Notes under the pieces: model-generated
What the model was told of the DNA's origin: nothing
The model's database searches: none
What the model saw: only the letters and a program-made list of their open reading frames with translations
Made by a program: the position numbers and the translations under genes
Source: Massilia pinisoli
GTDB lineage: Bacteria > Pseudomonadota > Gammaproteobacteria > Burkholderiales > Burkholderiaceae_D
NCBI RefSeq assembly: GCF_024753285.1
Contig: NZ_JANUGW010000018.1
Location: 1 to 64,000 of the forward strand
Direction: 5' to 3'
Length of the DNA stretch: 64,000 nt
Shown: positions 1-8,887 of the stretch, one piece after another
How positions within the stretch are numbered: the stretch's first letter is position 1
Layout: each line of letters begins with the position of its first letter

Positions 1-82
1 CCGTTAGCAGACGGGCGGTATGGCTCAGTGTACGAGCTTGTTGCTGATAGGACAAGTCGCGGGATGTACGTTGTACTTGGTC

Positions 83-120
83 GTTGTGGCAGACTTTATT
101 GTGTTGTGGCGAACTTTATT
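83..120. repeat. Two imperfect 18-bp direct repeats
   Basis: Two 18-base units (83-100 and 103-120) begin GTTGTGGC and end ACTTTATT. They differ at two positions and repeat with a 20-base period. The second unit overlaps the end of the efflux gene read from the other strand (stop codon at 119-121). Function is not evident. Confidence 0.7.
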
Positions 121-565
121 AGCGCGCCGCAGCGACGCCGGTCCTGCCCAGCGCCGCCTTCGGCAGGCCGAACACGAGGTCGAATGCCCAGTTGAACGCG
201 AAGCTGTACAGCATGAAAAATACGACGAGGCCGATGTCGAGCAGGAAGGCGTCGCGCAGCGACGTGCCGAGCGCCCACGCGAACATCGGCACGATGGCGA
301 GCACGAGGCCGCCCTCGAAGCCGATGGCGTGGACGACGCGGCGCACCACGCTGCGGCCGCGCGTGCCCTGGCGCGCTTCCCATGCTTCGAACAGCGAGTT
401 GTAGACGACGTTCCAGATGACCGCGGTCGCCGACGCGAGGACGGATGCGAGGCCGGCGGCGCCCGCTTCGTGGCCGCCGACACCGGCCAGGCCCGCCGTC
501 GTGCACGCGATGGCGATGGCTTCGTACAGTGCGACGTAGACGATCTTGCGTTGAATGCCCTGCAT
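119..565 (-). CDS. PACE-family multidrug efflux transporter (AceI-like)
   Basis: This 148-residue inner-membrane protein belongs to the proteobacterial antimicrobial compound efflux (PACE) family. Relatives export biocides such as chlorhexidine and some polyamines using the proton gradient. Four hydrophobic helices are visible, arranged as two tandem bacterial transmembrane pair repeats. Glu15 in VALYEAIAI aligns with the functional Glu15 of AceI. The family motifs WNVVYNSLFE, RRVVHAIGFEGG and FNWAFD are all present, and the length is normal. It is transcribed divergently from a LysR regulator 88 bases away, the usual PACE arrangement, so that regulator probably controls it. The substrate cannot be read from the sequence. 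Confidence 0.9.
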   Translation of the reverse strand: MQGIQRKIVYVALYEAIAIACTTAGLAGVGGHEAGAAGLASVLASATAVIWNVVYNSLFEAWEARQGTRGRSVVRRVVHAIGFEGGLVLAIVPMFAWALGTSLRDAFLLDIGLVVFFMLYSFAFNWAFDLVFGLPKAALGRTGVAAAR

Positions 566-610
566 TGTGCTGTTCCAAAAAATGAGATGGCATGAGCATA
601 TGTCGGCCTG

Positions 611-629
611 CCTGATGTATAAAGTCAGG
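611..629. promoter_or_regulatory. Candidate LysR-type operator
   Basis: A perfect inverted repeat, CCTGA-N9-TCAGG, sits in the 88-base region between the efflux gene and its LysR neighbour. The position and size suit a LysR-type recognition box for divergent control. Binding is inferred. Confidence 0.4.
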
Positions 630-653
630 ATCTTTCAATTTGATTGACAGGTC

Positions 654-1538
654 ATGGCGTTTTCCAGCGACAGCGTCCGTATCTTCCTCGCCGTGCTCGA
701 CCACGGCTCCTTTTCCGCTGCGGCGCGTGCGCTGGGGCGGGTGCCGTCGGCCGTCAGCATGGCCATTGCCCAGCTCGAGGCGGAGCTGGACCTGGTCCTG
801 TTCGACCGAGCCGGGCGCGATCCGCGCCCGACGGACGCCGCGCGGGCGCTGGAACCGCGCGCCCGCCACGTCGCCAGCGAACTGCGGCGGCTGCAGGCCG
901 ATGCGCTCGCGCTGCACGGCGGGCTGGAACGGCGCCTGACGGTGGCCGTCGTGCCGGAGCTGATCGCGGGCCGCTGGAGCGCGCCGCTCGCGGTGCTGGC
1001 GCGCGAATTCCCGTCGCTGGAGGTGGAGGTGCTGTCGGCGCCGCAGGCCGACGCGCTGCGCCTGCTGCACGACGGCTGCGCCCACCTGGCTCTCGTGTTC
1101 GAGCGCGAACGGCTGGACGACCGCGAAGCGTTCCAGGAAGTCGGCAGCGAATTGCTCGTCGCGGTGGCGGCGCCGGAACATCCGCTGGCCGCCGGCTCCC
1201 CGCGGCTGGAAGACCTGATCGACGTGCGCCAGATCGTCGTGGCCAGCCGTGACGGCGCGGGCCGCGATCCGCGCTTCGTGCACGCGCGCGACGTGTGGCG
1301 CGTCGACAGCCATCTCGCCACCTTGAACCTCGTGCAGGCGGGCCTCGGCTGGGCGTATTTGCCGCGCGCCCTCGTGCAGCCGCTCGTGTCGGCCGGGAGC
1401 CTCGTCGAGATCCGCTTCGACAACATCAGCAATGTGCTGCGGCTGTGGGTGGACGTCGTGTGGTCGCGCGAACGGCCGCAGGGCCTGGCCGCGCGCCGCT
1501 ACGTGGCGCTGATGCGCGAGGACTGGCGGACGGCATAG
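654..1538 (+). CDS. LysR-family transcriptional regulator
   Basis: This 294-residue LysR-type regulator has its winged helix-turn-helix at about residues 4-62 (FLAVLDHGSFSAAARALG, then AVSMAIAQLE). An effector-binding domain fills about residues 88-290. The length is standard for the family. It is divergent from the PACE transporter and probably regulates that gene and itself. A short inverted repeat lies in the shared promoter region. The effector is unknown but could be an amphipathic cation or polyamine, as for regulators paired with PACE pumps. The gene ends 15 bases from a convergent lipoprotein gene. Confidence 0.9.
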   Translation: MAFSSDSVRIFLAVLDHGSFSAAARALGRVPSAVSMAIAQLEAELDLVLFDRAGRDPRPTDAARALEPRARHVASELRRLQADALALHGGLERRLTVAVVPELIAGRWSAPLAVLAREFPSLEVEVLSAPQADALRLLHDGCAHLALVFERERLDDREAFQEVGSELLVAVAAPEHPLAAGSPRLEDLIDVRQIVVASRDGAGRDPRFVHARDVWRVDSHLATLNLVQAGLGWAYLPRALVQPLVSAGSLVEIRFDNISNVLRLWVDVVWSRERPQGLAARRYVALMREDWRTA

Positions 1539-1553
1539 CCGTGTCAAGGATCG

Positions 1554-2423
1554 TCAGATGTCTGGCACGGGGTTCGTGCCGGCCGTCAGCGCATATGCCT
1601 TGCCGTCGAAGCGGTAGCGGGCGGTCTGGCGGACGTTTTCGGTGACGTGTTCGACGTCGGTGCCGTCTTTCCCTTCGCTCAGCGTATAGCGCTTGCCGGT
1701 GAAGTCGATCAGGATGTCGCGGTAGCCGCCGGGCTGGACGTCAGGGGCAAGGCGCATGTGTCCCTCGACGGTCCAGCATGCTTTCTCCTCGGGCGTGCAG
1801 GCGCCGCCGTTGCTGCTGCCTTCCTTGAACTGGCCCCGGTGCACGATGCCGTTGCCGATCTCGAAGACATCGGCAAGGTCGATCGAATAGCCCTGTCCCA
1901 TGTCGCCCCAGGACAGGATGAAGCCGGGCCGGCCCGTGCCGAGCGCGACCCAGGTGGCGCTGCCGATGTTGCCGTATGGTCCGAGCTGGGCGGCGTTGGT
2001 GTGACGCTGGACGACGGTCCATCCGCTCTGCGCACGGCGCAGCAGGTAGACGTTCAGGATGCCCGCGGACCCGTGCGAGGCGAATTCCGGCTCGCCGTTG
2101 ACGATCGCGGCGACGCGGCCATCCGGTAACGCGGCGGCGGAGACGAGCGTCATCACGACACCGGTGTCGGCGCCGTCGACCTTGACCGTGGCGTGCGCGC
2201 TCTTGCCCGCGGCGTCGCAGGCGGCGCCGAAGATCGCACGCATGATCTCGGGCGACCGCTCGCCGTCGAGTGCCTGCGGCGGCGCGACGGCGGCTGCGGC
2301 GGGTTGTGAGGACGGCGGCGCGGGCGGTTCGTGGCGCGAACAGGCGGCCAGCAGCGCGAAGCAGGCGGCGAACGCGAGGCGCCGGTGGATGGGGCCGAGG
2401 ATCGGGATGTCGACCGTGGTCAT
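1554..2423 (-). CDS. Putative lipoprotein of unknown function
   Basis: A 289-residue secreted protein. I chose the ATG at 2423 because AAGGAGA lies four bases upstream and because it leaves a normal lipoprotein signal with lipobox LLAAC and Cys28 as the lipidation site. After the signal comes a Pro/Ala-rich linker (about residues 30-50) and then a globular, beta-rich domain. I recognise no catalytic motif. The C-terminal part (IDFTGKRYTL and following) looks like a repeated beta-strand pattern. It is monocistronic and convergent with the LysR gene. The family is not recognised, so only the envelope location is claimed. Confidence 0.75.
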   Translation of the reverse strand: MTTVDIPILGPIHRRLAFAACFALLAACSRHEPPAPPSSQPAAAAVAPPQALDGERSPEIMRAIFGAACDAAGKSAHATVKVDGADTGVVMTLVSAAALPDGRVAAIVNGEPEFASHGSAGILNVYLLRRAQSGWTVVQRHTNAAQLGPYGNIGSATWVALGTGRPGFILSWGDMGQGYSIDLADVFEIGNGIVHRGQFKEGSSNGGACTPEEKACWTVEGHMRLAPDVQPGGYRDILIDFTGKRYTLSEGKDGTDVEHVTENVRQTARYRFDGKAYALTAGTNPVPDI

Positions 2424-2593
2424 GGTTCTCCTTGCAGGGTTGAGGTGCGTCGATGATGCCGGGTTTTGCCGTTGCCCGCGCGCCGGGTGCGGCTTGATTC
2501 GGCGCGGTATCGCGGCGGGCACCGTGGCGACGCGTGGCGTGCTACTTCATCCACGCCGAAAGGTATATATTTTGCAATAAAGGAGGACACAAT

Positions 2594-2947
2594 ATGAATC
2601 GTTTGTTCATTTGCAGCGCGCTGCTGGCGGCGGGGCTCCTGGGCGGCTGCAACCGCTCCCCCGACGGCGTGGGCCCGGCCCAGCAGGCCGGCAAGGCCAT
2701 CGACGACGCGGGCGCCCGCGCGCAGGCGAAGGTCGATGAGGCCGGCGCCCGCGTGCAGCAGAAGCTCGACCACGTGAATGGCAAGATCGACGAGGTCAAC
2801 GCGAAGGTGGAGGACAAGGTCCAGGCCCAGGTCCAGAAGGCCGACCAGGCCGTGCGCGAGGCGCGCGAAGGAGCGAAGGCCGCGACCGAGCGGGTCGGCC
2901 AGAAGGTGGAAGAGGCCGGTGAGAAGATGCAGCAGGCGGCGAAGTAA
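2594..2947 (+). CDS. Small coiled-coil lipoprotein
   Basis: A 117-residue protein with a lipoprotein signal: lipobox LLGGC, Cys19. The start at 2594 is supported by the strong ribosome-binding site AAAGGAGG at 2579-2586. The mature part is almost wholly amphipathic helix rich in Ala, Glu, Gln, Lys and Val, with recurring stretches such as AKVDEAG, GKIDEVNAKVEDK and AREGAKAATERVGQKVEEAG. This resembles the 11-residue repeats of apolipoprotein/LEA-like or YtxH-like proteins. It is probably an envelope stress or surface-associated helix protein. It converges with the GGDEF gene, leaving nine bases between them. No enzymatic role is suggested. Confidence 0.8.
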   Translation: MNRLFICSALLAAGLLGGCNRSPDGVGPAQQAGKAIDDAGARAQAKVDEAGARVQQKLDHVNGKIDEVNAKVEDKVQAQVQKADQAVREAREGAKAATERVGQKVEEAGEKMQQAAK

Positions 2948-2956
2948 CGCGCAGCG

Positions 2957-5026
2957 TTACGACGCCATCCTCAATTCCGGCAGCGGCGGCGTCACGACGG
3001 ACAAGTCGATGAGTCCATCGCGCCACGCCTTCTCGATGTCCTGCTCGATCTCGTCCATGTTGGCCTGATCGAGCCCGGCCAGGCCGCGTACGCCGTAGGC
3101 GCGGTTGCGGCCGTGGCCCTTGGCCATGTACAGCGCCATGTCGACGATGTTGATCGCGCGTTCCCACGAGATCGACGCGGCGCCCGCGATCAGCGGGAAA
3201 GGCGCGAAGCCGATCGACACATTCACCGACAGCCGCGTGCCCTGGTAATCGATCGTCCGTTCCGGGATGCCGACCAGCAGCCGGCGCGCCACCTCGTCCA
3301 GGCTGCCCCGCGGCACGGCCGGCAGGAAGGCGAGGAATTCCTCGCCGCCCCAGCGCACGATCATGTCGGTCTCGCGCAGGATCTCGCGCAGCGCGTCGGC
3401 GATCTCGCGCAGCACGGCGTCGCCGGCGCCGTGGCCGTGCGTGTCGTTGATGTGCTTGAAGTGGTCGACGTCGAGCAGGAACATCGCGCTGACGATCTCG
3501 TCGCCGCTCGTGCTCGCGCCGCGGCGCTCGATCTCCTGGTGCGAGCGCATGAATTCCTGGAAGTGGCGGCGGTTGTACAGCGCGGTCAACGGGTCGCGCG
3601 CGCTCTGCTGCTTGAGTTCCAGGTTCTTTTCCTCGAGCTGCGCGTTGGCGTACCGCACCTTGCGGTACAGGATGCCGACGATGACCGACGCCAGCGCGAA
3701 CACGAGCGCCAGCAGCCACCAGACGCGCTGCTGCAGGCGGCGGTTGTCGATTTCCGTCGACTTGACCTGGTTTTCCTGGCGCAGCATCTCGATCTGGCGC
3801 TGGCGCTTGTCGGCCTCGTATTTTTCCTGCAGCTCCATCATCGCCTTCTGGCGGCGCGTCTCGAACAATTCGTTCGACAGCGCACGCTCGCGATGGTACG
3901 CGGCCAGCGCGCCGGCCAAGTCGCCCGCCCGTTCGAGGGCGTCGCCGTATTCGACGAGCACGCCCTGCTGGTCCGGCTTGTTGCCCGAGCGCTGGTACCA
4001 GTCCATGCCTTCTTCGATGTGCTTCTTGCCCTCGGCCAGGCGGCCCATGCCCAGATAGGCCTGGCCCACGTTGACGCGGGCCGTCGCGGCGAGCGAGTCG
4101 TCGTGCAGCTTCTGCGCCTGGTCCAGCGCCTGCTGCGCATACGTCAGCGCGCGGCGCCAGTCCTGCTGGCGCAGATAGATATCGGCCAGGTTGACGAGCG
4201 TGTTCGACACCATCGCGTCGGCGCCGATGTCGCGTTCCAGCGCGAGCGCCGCCAGCAGCGCTTTCGTGCCGCGCGCGACGTCGCCGTTGCTGACGGCGAG
4301 GATCGCTTCGGTGGTCTTGAAGATGGCGAGGCGGCCCGGCGAGTCGATCTGTTTCGCGAGCTTTTCCGCTTCGGCGACGGCCTCGAATCCCTTGTCGAAT
4401 TCGCGCATCTGGCCGTACAGATAGGCCAGCGACTTGAGCGCGATGGCGATCTGCAGCGGATCGCCGTGCTGGCGCGCGAGCGTCACGGCGCCCTGCAGCT
4501 TGTTCAGGGCGACGGGGAAGTTGCCTTCCTCGGCGAACGATTCGCCCGACGAGATCAGCACGAGGACGCGCAGGTCGCCGTCCGGGCTGTTCGCGGCGAG
4601 CCGCTCCGCTTCCCACACCAGCTGGTGCGACTGCACGGATTCGTTCAAGCCGAACACGGCATAGGCCTTCGACAGCAGCGCGCGTGCGACGAGGCTGTCG
4701 TCATGTGCCTGGCGGCCCTGTTGCAGCGCGTCTTCGCACAACCGGACGGCTTCCTCGTGCTTGCCGAGGCGGTGGCTCAGGTCACAGGACAGCGTGAGAT
4801 AACGGGCTTGTTCGGCGGGGGAGCGGCGCGCCTCCGCTTCCAGTGCGGCCAGGCGCGGCGCGGCGCGTTCGGGCGTGACGCGGATGACTTCCGCGAGCTC
4901 CGTGTAGCGGTCCGACGTGGGGGCGGCGGCATCCGACGCCGTGGCGCTGCCGGCAGCCAGCAATAGCAAAGCCAGCAGCGCACGGCTGCGTCGGTGCTGC
5001 GATGCACGATAAAGGCCTGCCGACAT
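2957..5026 (-). CDS. TPR-containing diguanylate cyclase (GGDEF)
   Basis: This 689-residue membrane protein should make cyclic di-GMP from two GTP. A signal peptide (about 1-32) leads into a periplasmic TPR region (about 40-400), where motifs such as VNLADIYLRQQDWRRALTYA repeat. A coiled stretch, one transmembrane helix (about 433-455) and a C-terminal GGDEF domain (about 475-640) follow. The active-site loop is GGEEF at 560-564, which is catalytically competent. RETD lies five residues before it, matching the product-inhibition I-site. An upstream GTG at 5071 would add 15 residues; I prefer the ATG at 5026 because it gives a clean signal peptide. TPRs outside and GGDEF inside suggest envelope sensing. 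It stands alone with no partner EAL gene. Confidence 0.92.
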   Translation of the reverse strand: MSAGLYRASQHRRSRALLALLLLAAGSATASDAAAPTSDRYTELAEVIRVTPERAAPRLAALEAEARRSPAEQARYLTLSCDLSHRLGKHEEAVRLCEDALQQGRQAHDDSLVARALLSKAYAVFGLNESVQSHQLVWEAERLAANSPDGDLRVLVLISSGESFAEEGNFPVALNKLQGAVTLARQHGDPLQIAIALKSLAYLYGQMREFDKGFEAVAEAEKLAKQIDSPGRLAIFKTTEAILAVSNGDVARGTKALLAALALERDIGADAMVSNTLVNLADIYLRQQDWRRALTYAQQALDQAQKLHDDSLAATARVNVGQAYLGMGRLAEGKKHIEEGMDWYQRSGNKPDQQGVLVEYGDALERAGDLAGALAAYHRERALSNELFETRRQKAMMELQEKYEADKRQRQIEMLRQENQVKSTEIDNRRLQQRVWWLLALVFALASVIVGILYRKVRYANAQLEEKNLELKQQSARDPLTALYNRRHFQEFMRSHQEIERRGASTSGDEIVSAMFLLDVDHFKHINDTHGHGAGDAVLREIADALREILRETDMIVRWGGEEFLAFLPAVPRGSLDEVARRLLVGIPERTIDYQGTRLSVNVSIGFAPFPLIAGAASISWERAINIVDMALYMAKGHGRNRAYGVRGLAGLDQANMDEIEQDIEKAWRDGLIDLSVVTPPLPELRMAS

Positions 5027-5231
5027 AGTTCCCCGAGAAGTGTAGTCCCTCGATTTGGGACATCTCTTCACATGATTATAGGCTCTTGCAATTGAGAAAG
5101 ATCAATATTTAGAACGATTATGCGTAAAACAGACAGTTTCGTATCGAAAAAAGCCGCGCGCTGATAAGAATGATGTTCAGATAACAAACATGTCATTATT
5201 TACATGATGCAGAAACGGCAATCACGGCGGG

Positions 5232-7022
5232 TCACACGCTCAGTTGCTGCAGCAGATACAGCCGCTGGTACAAGCCGCCTTCGATGCGCATCAAGTCGTC
5301 GTGGCTGCCCGCTTCGCTGATGCGGCCGTGGTTCAGCACGACGATGCGGTCGGCGTCGCGGATCGTCGACAGCCGGTGCGCGATGGCGATGATCGTCACC
5401 TGGCCGCGCAACTCGTCGAGCGCCTGCTGCACGATCTGCTCCGTCTGGCTGTCGATGCGCGACGTCGCTTCGTCCAGCAGCAGGATGCGGGGCCGGCCCG
5501 CGAGGGCGCGCGCGATGGCGATCAGCTGCTTCTGCCCGGACGACAGGCGCGAGCCGCCTTCGCCCAGCGGCGTGTCGTAGCCTTGCTCCAGCCGGGCGAT
5601 GAAGCCGTGCGCGTGCGCGGCGCGCGCGGCCGCCTCGATCGCTTCTTGCGGCAGGCCGCGTCCCATGTCGATGTTCTCGCGTGCCGATGCCGCGAGCAGG
5701 AACGGGTCCTGCGGGACGAGCCCGACCTCGGCGCGGAAGCGCTCGTTGCCGATCGTGGCCAGGGGCTCGCCGAACAGGGTGATGGTGCCGTGTTCGAACG
5801 GGTAGTAGCGCAGCAGCAGCGACAGCAGCGTGGACTTGCCGCTGCCGGTGTGGCCCACGATGCCGAAGAAGGCGCCTTGCGGGATGTCCAGCGACAGGTC
5901 GTGCAGCACGGTCTGGCCGGGGACGTAGGCGAACGACAGGCCGCGCACGCGCACGGCCGGTACGTCCGCCGCGACGGGCTTCCGTTCGGACGTGGCGCGG
6001 CCGGCCAGGTGTTCGGCGGCGCCCGCCTCGTCGAGCAGCGCGGCCACGCGCGCCGTCGCGACGACGGCCTGCTGCAGGCCGGAGAACTGCATCGTGATCT
6101 GGATGAGGGGTTCGACGACCCGCGCGATGTAGCTGATGAACGCGTACAGCACGCCCACTTCGACGGCGTTCATGCTGCGCTGGCCGAAGCTGTAGATGAC
6201 GACGGCCAGCAGCACGACGTTGAGGAAGTCGAGCGCGGGCCGCAGCAGGAAGGCGTTGGCGCGCAGCTCGGCCACGCGGGCCGTGTAGTGCTGGTCGTTC
6301 GTGTGCGCGAAGCGCCGGCCGAAGCGGTGCTGCGCATTGTTCGCCTGCAGCACGCTCATGCCGCCGATCGATTCCGCCATCTGGCCGTTGATGTCGCTGC
6401 GCAGCGCGCGGGCGCGCGTGACGGCGGGCGCGGACAGCCGCTGGTACAGCCACACGATGCCCAGCACCGCGGGCACGAGCGCCAGCACGATCACCATCAG
6501 GTGCCAGTCCAGCCAGGCCATCGCGATCGACGTGCCCACGAGGACGATGCTGGAATCGAGGATCACGAACAGCACCTGGATGTACAGCGTCTTGACGGCT
6601 TCCGTGTCGTTCGTGACGCGGCTCACGAGCTGGCCCGTGATGGCGCGGTCGAAGAACGCCATCGGCAGCCGCAATACGTGGCCGTACACCCACTCGCGCA
6701 GCCGCTGCACGGCGCGCATGGCGAGGCCGGACAGGCGCACGAGCTGTAAAAACCGTAGCCACGACGCGACCCAGCCGAAGACGACGACGCCGGCCAGCAG
6801 CCACGCCATGCGCGGCCAGTCGAGGCGGTGCGGGAGCAGGTGGTCGTCGATCAGCTTCTTGCCCAGCAGGGGGCCCAGCACTTCCAGGCCCGCTGCGACG
6901 ACGAGCCACACGGTCGCCCACGCGAGGTGGCCGCGGTCGGGATGGGCGGCGCGGCGCAGCAGGCCGGCGGCCTGGCGCGCCTGCGCCGCGGTGACGCTCT
7001 TTTTGATGTCTTCAGACGGCAT
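5232..7022 (-). CDS. ABC exporter half-transporter, MdlB type
   Basis: This 596-residue half-transporter has an N-terminal six-helix export domain (about 30-330) and a C-terminal ATPase. The ATPase carries Walker A GHTGSGKST, signature LSSGQKQ, and Walker B ILLLDEATS with the catalytic Glu intact. It overlaps the upstream half-transporter gene by 11 bases, so the two are translationally coupled and should form a heterodimer in the inner membrane like MdlAB/SmdAB. This subunit carries the complete catalytic residue set. Relatives export drugs or lipids; the substrate cannot be read here. The start overlaps the preceding stop region, and no stronger alternative is visible. Confidence 0.92.
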   Translation of the reverse strand: MPSEDIKKSVTAAQARQAAGLLRRAAHPDRGHLAWATVWLVVAAGLEVLGPLLGKKLIDDHLLPHRLDWPRMAWLLAGVVVFGWVASWLRFLQLVRLSGLAMRAVQRLREWVYGHVLRLPMAFFDRAITGQLVSRVTNDTEAVKTLYIQVLFVILDSSIVLVGTSIAMAWLDWHLMVIVLALVPAVLGIVWLYQRLSAPAVTRARALRSDINGQMAESIGGMSVLQANNAQHRFGRRFAHTNDQHYTARVAELRANAFLLRPALDFLNVVLLAVVIYSFGQRSMNAVEVGVLYAFISYIARVVEPLIQITMQFSGLQQAVVATARVAALLDEAGAAEHLAGRATSERKPVAADVPAVRVRGLSFAYVPGQTVLHDLSLDIPQGAFFGIVGHTGSGKSTLLSLLLRYYPFEHGTITLFGEPLATIGNERFRAEVGLVPQDPFLLAASARENIDMGRGLPQEAIEAAARAAHAHGFIARLEQGYDTPLGEGGSRLSSGQKQLIAIARALAGRPRILLLDEATSRIDSQTEQIVQQALDELRGQVTIIAIAHRLSTIRDADRIVVLNHGRISEAGSHDDLMRIEGGLYQRLYLLQQLSV

Positions 7023-8763
7023 CGAGGCTGGCCTCCAGTTGCTGGTAGCGCCACTGGCTGGCGTACCAGCCGTCCAGGGCGAGCAGTTCGTCGTGCGTGC
7101 CGCGCTCCACGATGCGGCCGTCGCGCAGCACGACGATCAGGTCCGCGTTGACGACGGCCGACAGGCGGTGGCTCGCGATGATGGCCGACAGTTCCGGGCG
7201 CGCGCGGCGCACGTCGTTCAAGTGGTCGAGGATGTTCGTTTCCGTGCCCGTGTCGACGGCGGACAGTGCATCGTCGAGCAGCAGCAGGGCGCTCGTGCCG
7301 AGGAGCGCGCGCGCGATCGCCACCCGCTGGCGCTGGCCGCCCGACAGGGTGATCCCTTTTTCGCCGACCGGCGTATCGTAGCCGTCCGGGAAGCGCAGGA
7401 TGTCGTCGTGGATGGCGGCCATCTTCGCCGCCTGTTCGATCTCCGCGCGCGACGCGCCGGGGCACGCGAGCGCGATGTTTTCCGCGATCGACGCGGAGAA
7501 CAAAAACGATTCCTGCGGCACCCAGCTGATGTGCGTGCGCAAGGTGGCGAGCGCGTACTCGTCCAGCGCGTGGCCGCCCCATGTCACGGTGCCTTGCTGC
7601 GGCGTGGCCTGGCGCAGCAGCACGCGCAGCAACGTGGACTTGCCCGCGCCCGTCGCGCCCACGAGGCCCAGCGTCTTGCCCGGTTCCAGGCGCAGCGACA
7701 CGTCGTCCAGCGCAGGACGCGCGTCGTCGCTGTACGCGAAACGGACGTGGTCCAGCACGAGCGGACCGCGCTGCAAGGTGTCGAGCGTGCCGTGGTCGTC
7801 GACGGTCAGGGGCGCGTCGAGCAGCGGCTGCAGGCGCGCCAGCGCGGCGCGGCCCCGTTCGATCAGCGACAGCACCCAGCCCGCCGCGAACATGGGCCAG
7901 ATCAGCTGGCCCAGGTACATCGTGAAGCTCGTGAGGCTGCCGATCGTGATCTGGCCCTGCCACACGAGATAGCCGCCGAGGCCCAGCGTGAGACCCGTGG
8001 CCGCGGTGAGCGTGAGGCCGACGGCAGGTTCGTACGCGGCTTCCCATTTCTGTGCCGCGAGGCTGGCGTCGGCGGCGCGTGCCGCGAGCTGCGCGAACTG
8101 GTCGGCGCTGCGCTGTTCGAGGCCGAGGGCGCGCAAGGTGCGCACGCCGGACAGCGTTTCCTGCACGTGGTCGTTGAGCGCGGAAAAGCGCTTCAGCGAA
8201 TCGGTGGACGCCTTGTGGATGTGGCCGGAGATGCGCCAGAACGCCAGCGCCATCAAGGGAAAGGGCAGCAGGGCGATCAGGGTGAGGCGCCAGTCCACGC
8301 CGAGGAACATGATGCCCAGTACCATGACGAGCGTGAGCGTGCCGTCGAAGCCGGCCAGCATCGCCTCGCCGGCGGCCTGCTCGATGGCGTCGATGTCGTT
8401 GGTGCCGAGCGCCATCAGGTCGCCCGTGCGCTGGCGCTGGAAGAACGCGGGACCTTGCGCCGCGAGGCGGTCGTACAGCTTCGTGCGCAGTTCCACGCCG
8501 AGCAGGTACGACGCGGAATACAGGCGCAGGCGCCACGCGACGCGCAGCCCGTAGATGGCGAGGCCGAGCCCGAGCAGCTGGCAGATCTGGATGACGAGGT
8601 CGTGGCCGGCCAGGCGGTGCGCGGCGAGGCCGTCGATCATCGCGCCGACCTTGCGCGGCACGAGCACGGTGCACAAGGCGACGCCGAACAGCATCACCGC
8701 CGACGACGCATAGGAACGCCAGTGGCGGCGCACGAAGCCGCCGATCAGCCTTGCCAGACCCAT
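7012..8763 (-). CDS. ABC exporter half-transporter, MdlA type
   Basis: This 583-residue half-transporter is the first gene of the two-gene exporter operon. The membrane domain covers about residues 15-310. The nucleotide-binding domain has Walker A GATGAGKST and signature LSGGQRQ. Walker B reads LLLLDDALSAVD: the residue after the Walker B Asp is Asp, not the catalytic Glu. That is the degenerate-site signature of heterodimeric exporters, where one ATP site hydrolyses poorly. I start at the ATG at 8763 rather than 8814 because the first membrane helix region then begins normally (MGLARLIGGFVRRHWRSY). It likely pairs with the overlapping downstream gene. Confidence 0.9.
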   Translation of the reverse strand: MGLARLIGGFVRRHWRSYASSAVMLFGVALCTVLVPRKVGAMIDGLAAHRLAGHDLVIQICQLLGLGLAIYGLRVAWRLRLYSASYLLGVELRTKLYDRLAAQGPAFFQRQRTGDLMALGTNDIDAIEQAAGEAMLAGFDGTLTLVMVLGIMFLGVDWRLTLIALLPFPLMALAFWRISGHIHKASTDSLKRFSALNDHVQETLSGVRTLRALGLEQRSADQFAQLAARAADASLAAQKWEAAYEPAVGLTLTAATGLTLGLGGYLVWQGQITIGSLTSFTMYLGQLIWPMFAAGWVLSLIERGRAALARLQPLLDAPLTVDDHGTLDTLQRGPLVLDHVRFAYSDDARPALDDVSLRLEPGKTLGLVGATGAGKSTLLRVLLRQATPQQGTVTWGGHALDEYALATLRTHISWVPQESFLFSASIAENIALACPGASRAEIEQAAKMAAIHDDILRFPDGYDTPVGEKGITLSGGQRQRVAIARALLGTSALLLLDDALSAVDTGTETNILDHLNDVRRARPELSAIIASHRLSAVVNADLIVVLRDGRIVERGTHDELLALDGWYASQWRYQQLEASLDAV

Positions 8764-8801
8764 TGAAGCATCCTGTTGATTGTGGTGGGGCGCGCCAAAA
8801 G

Positions 8802-8824
8802 AAAAAGCGGGCACGCGGCCCGCT
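8802..8824 (-). terminator. Rho-independent terminator of the phasin gene
   Basis: Read on the minus strand, AGCGGGC (8818-8824) pairs with GCCCGCT (8806-8812) around a five-base loop. A run of T follows. It lies just downstream of the phasin stop and upstream of the ABC operon start, separating the two. Confidence 0.8.
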
Positions 8825-8887
8825 AATGTACTATTTTTGCCGATTCCGTGTGTCGGGTGGACCGTTTGCCGGCCCGCCCGACGGTGC

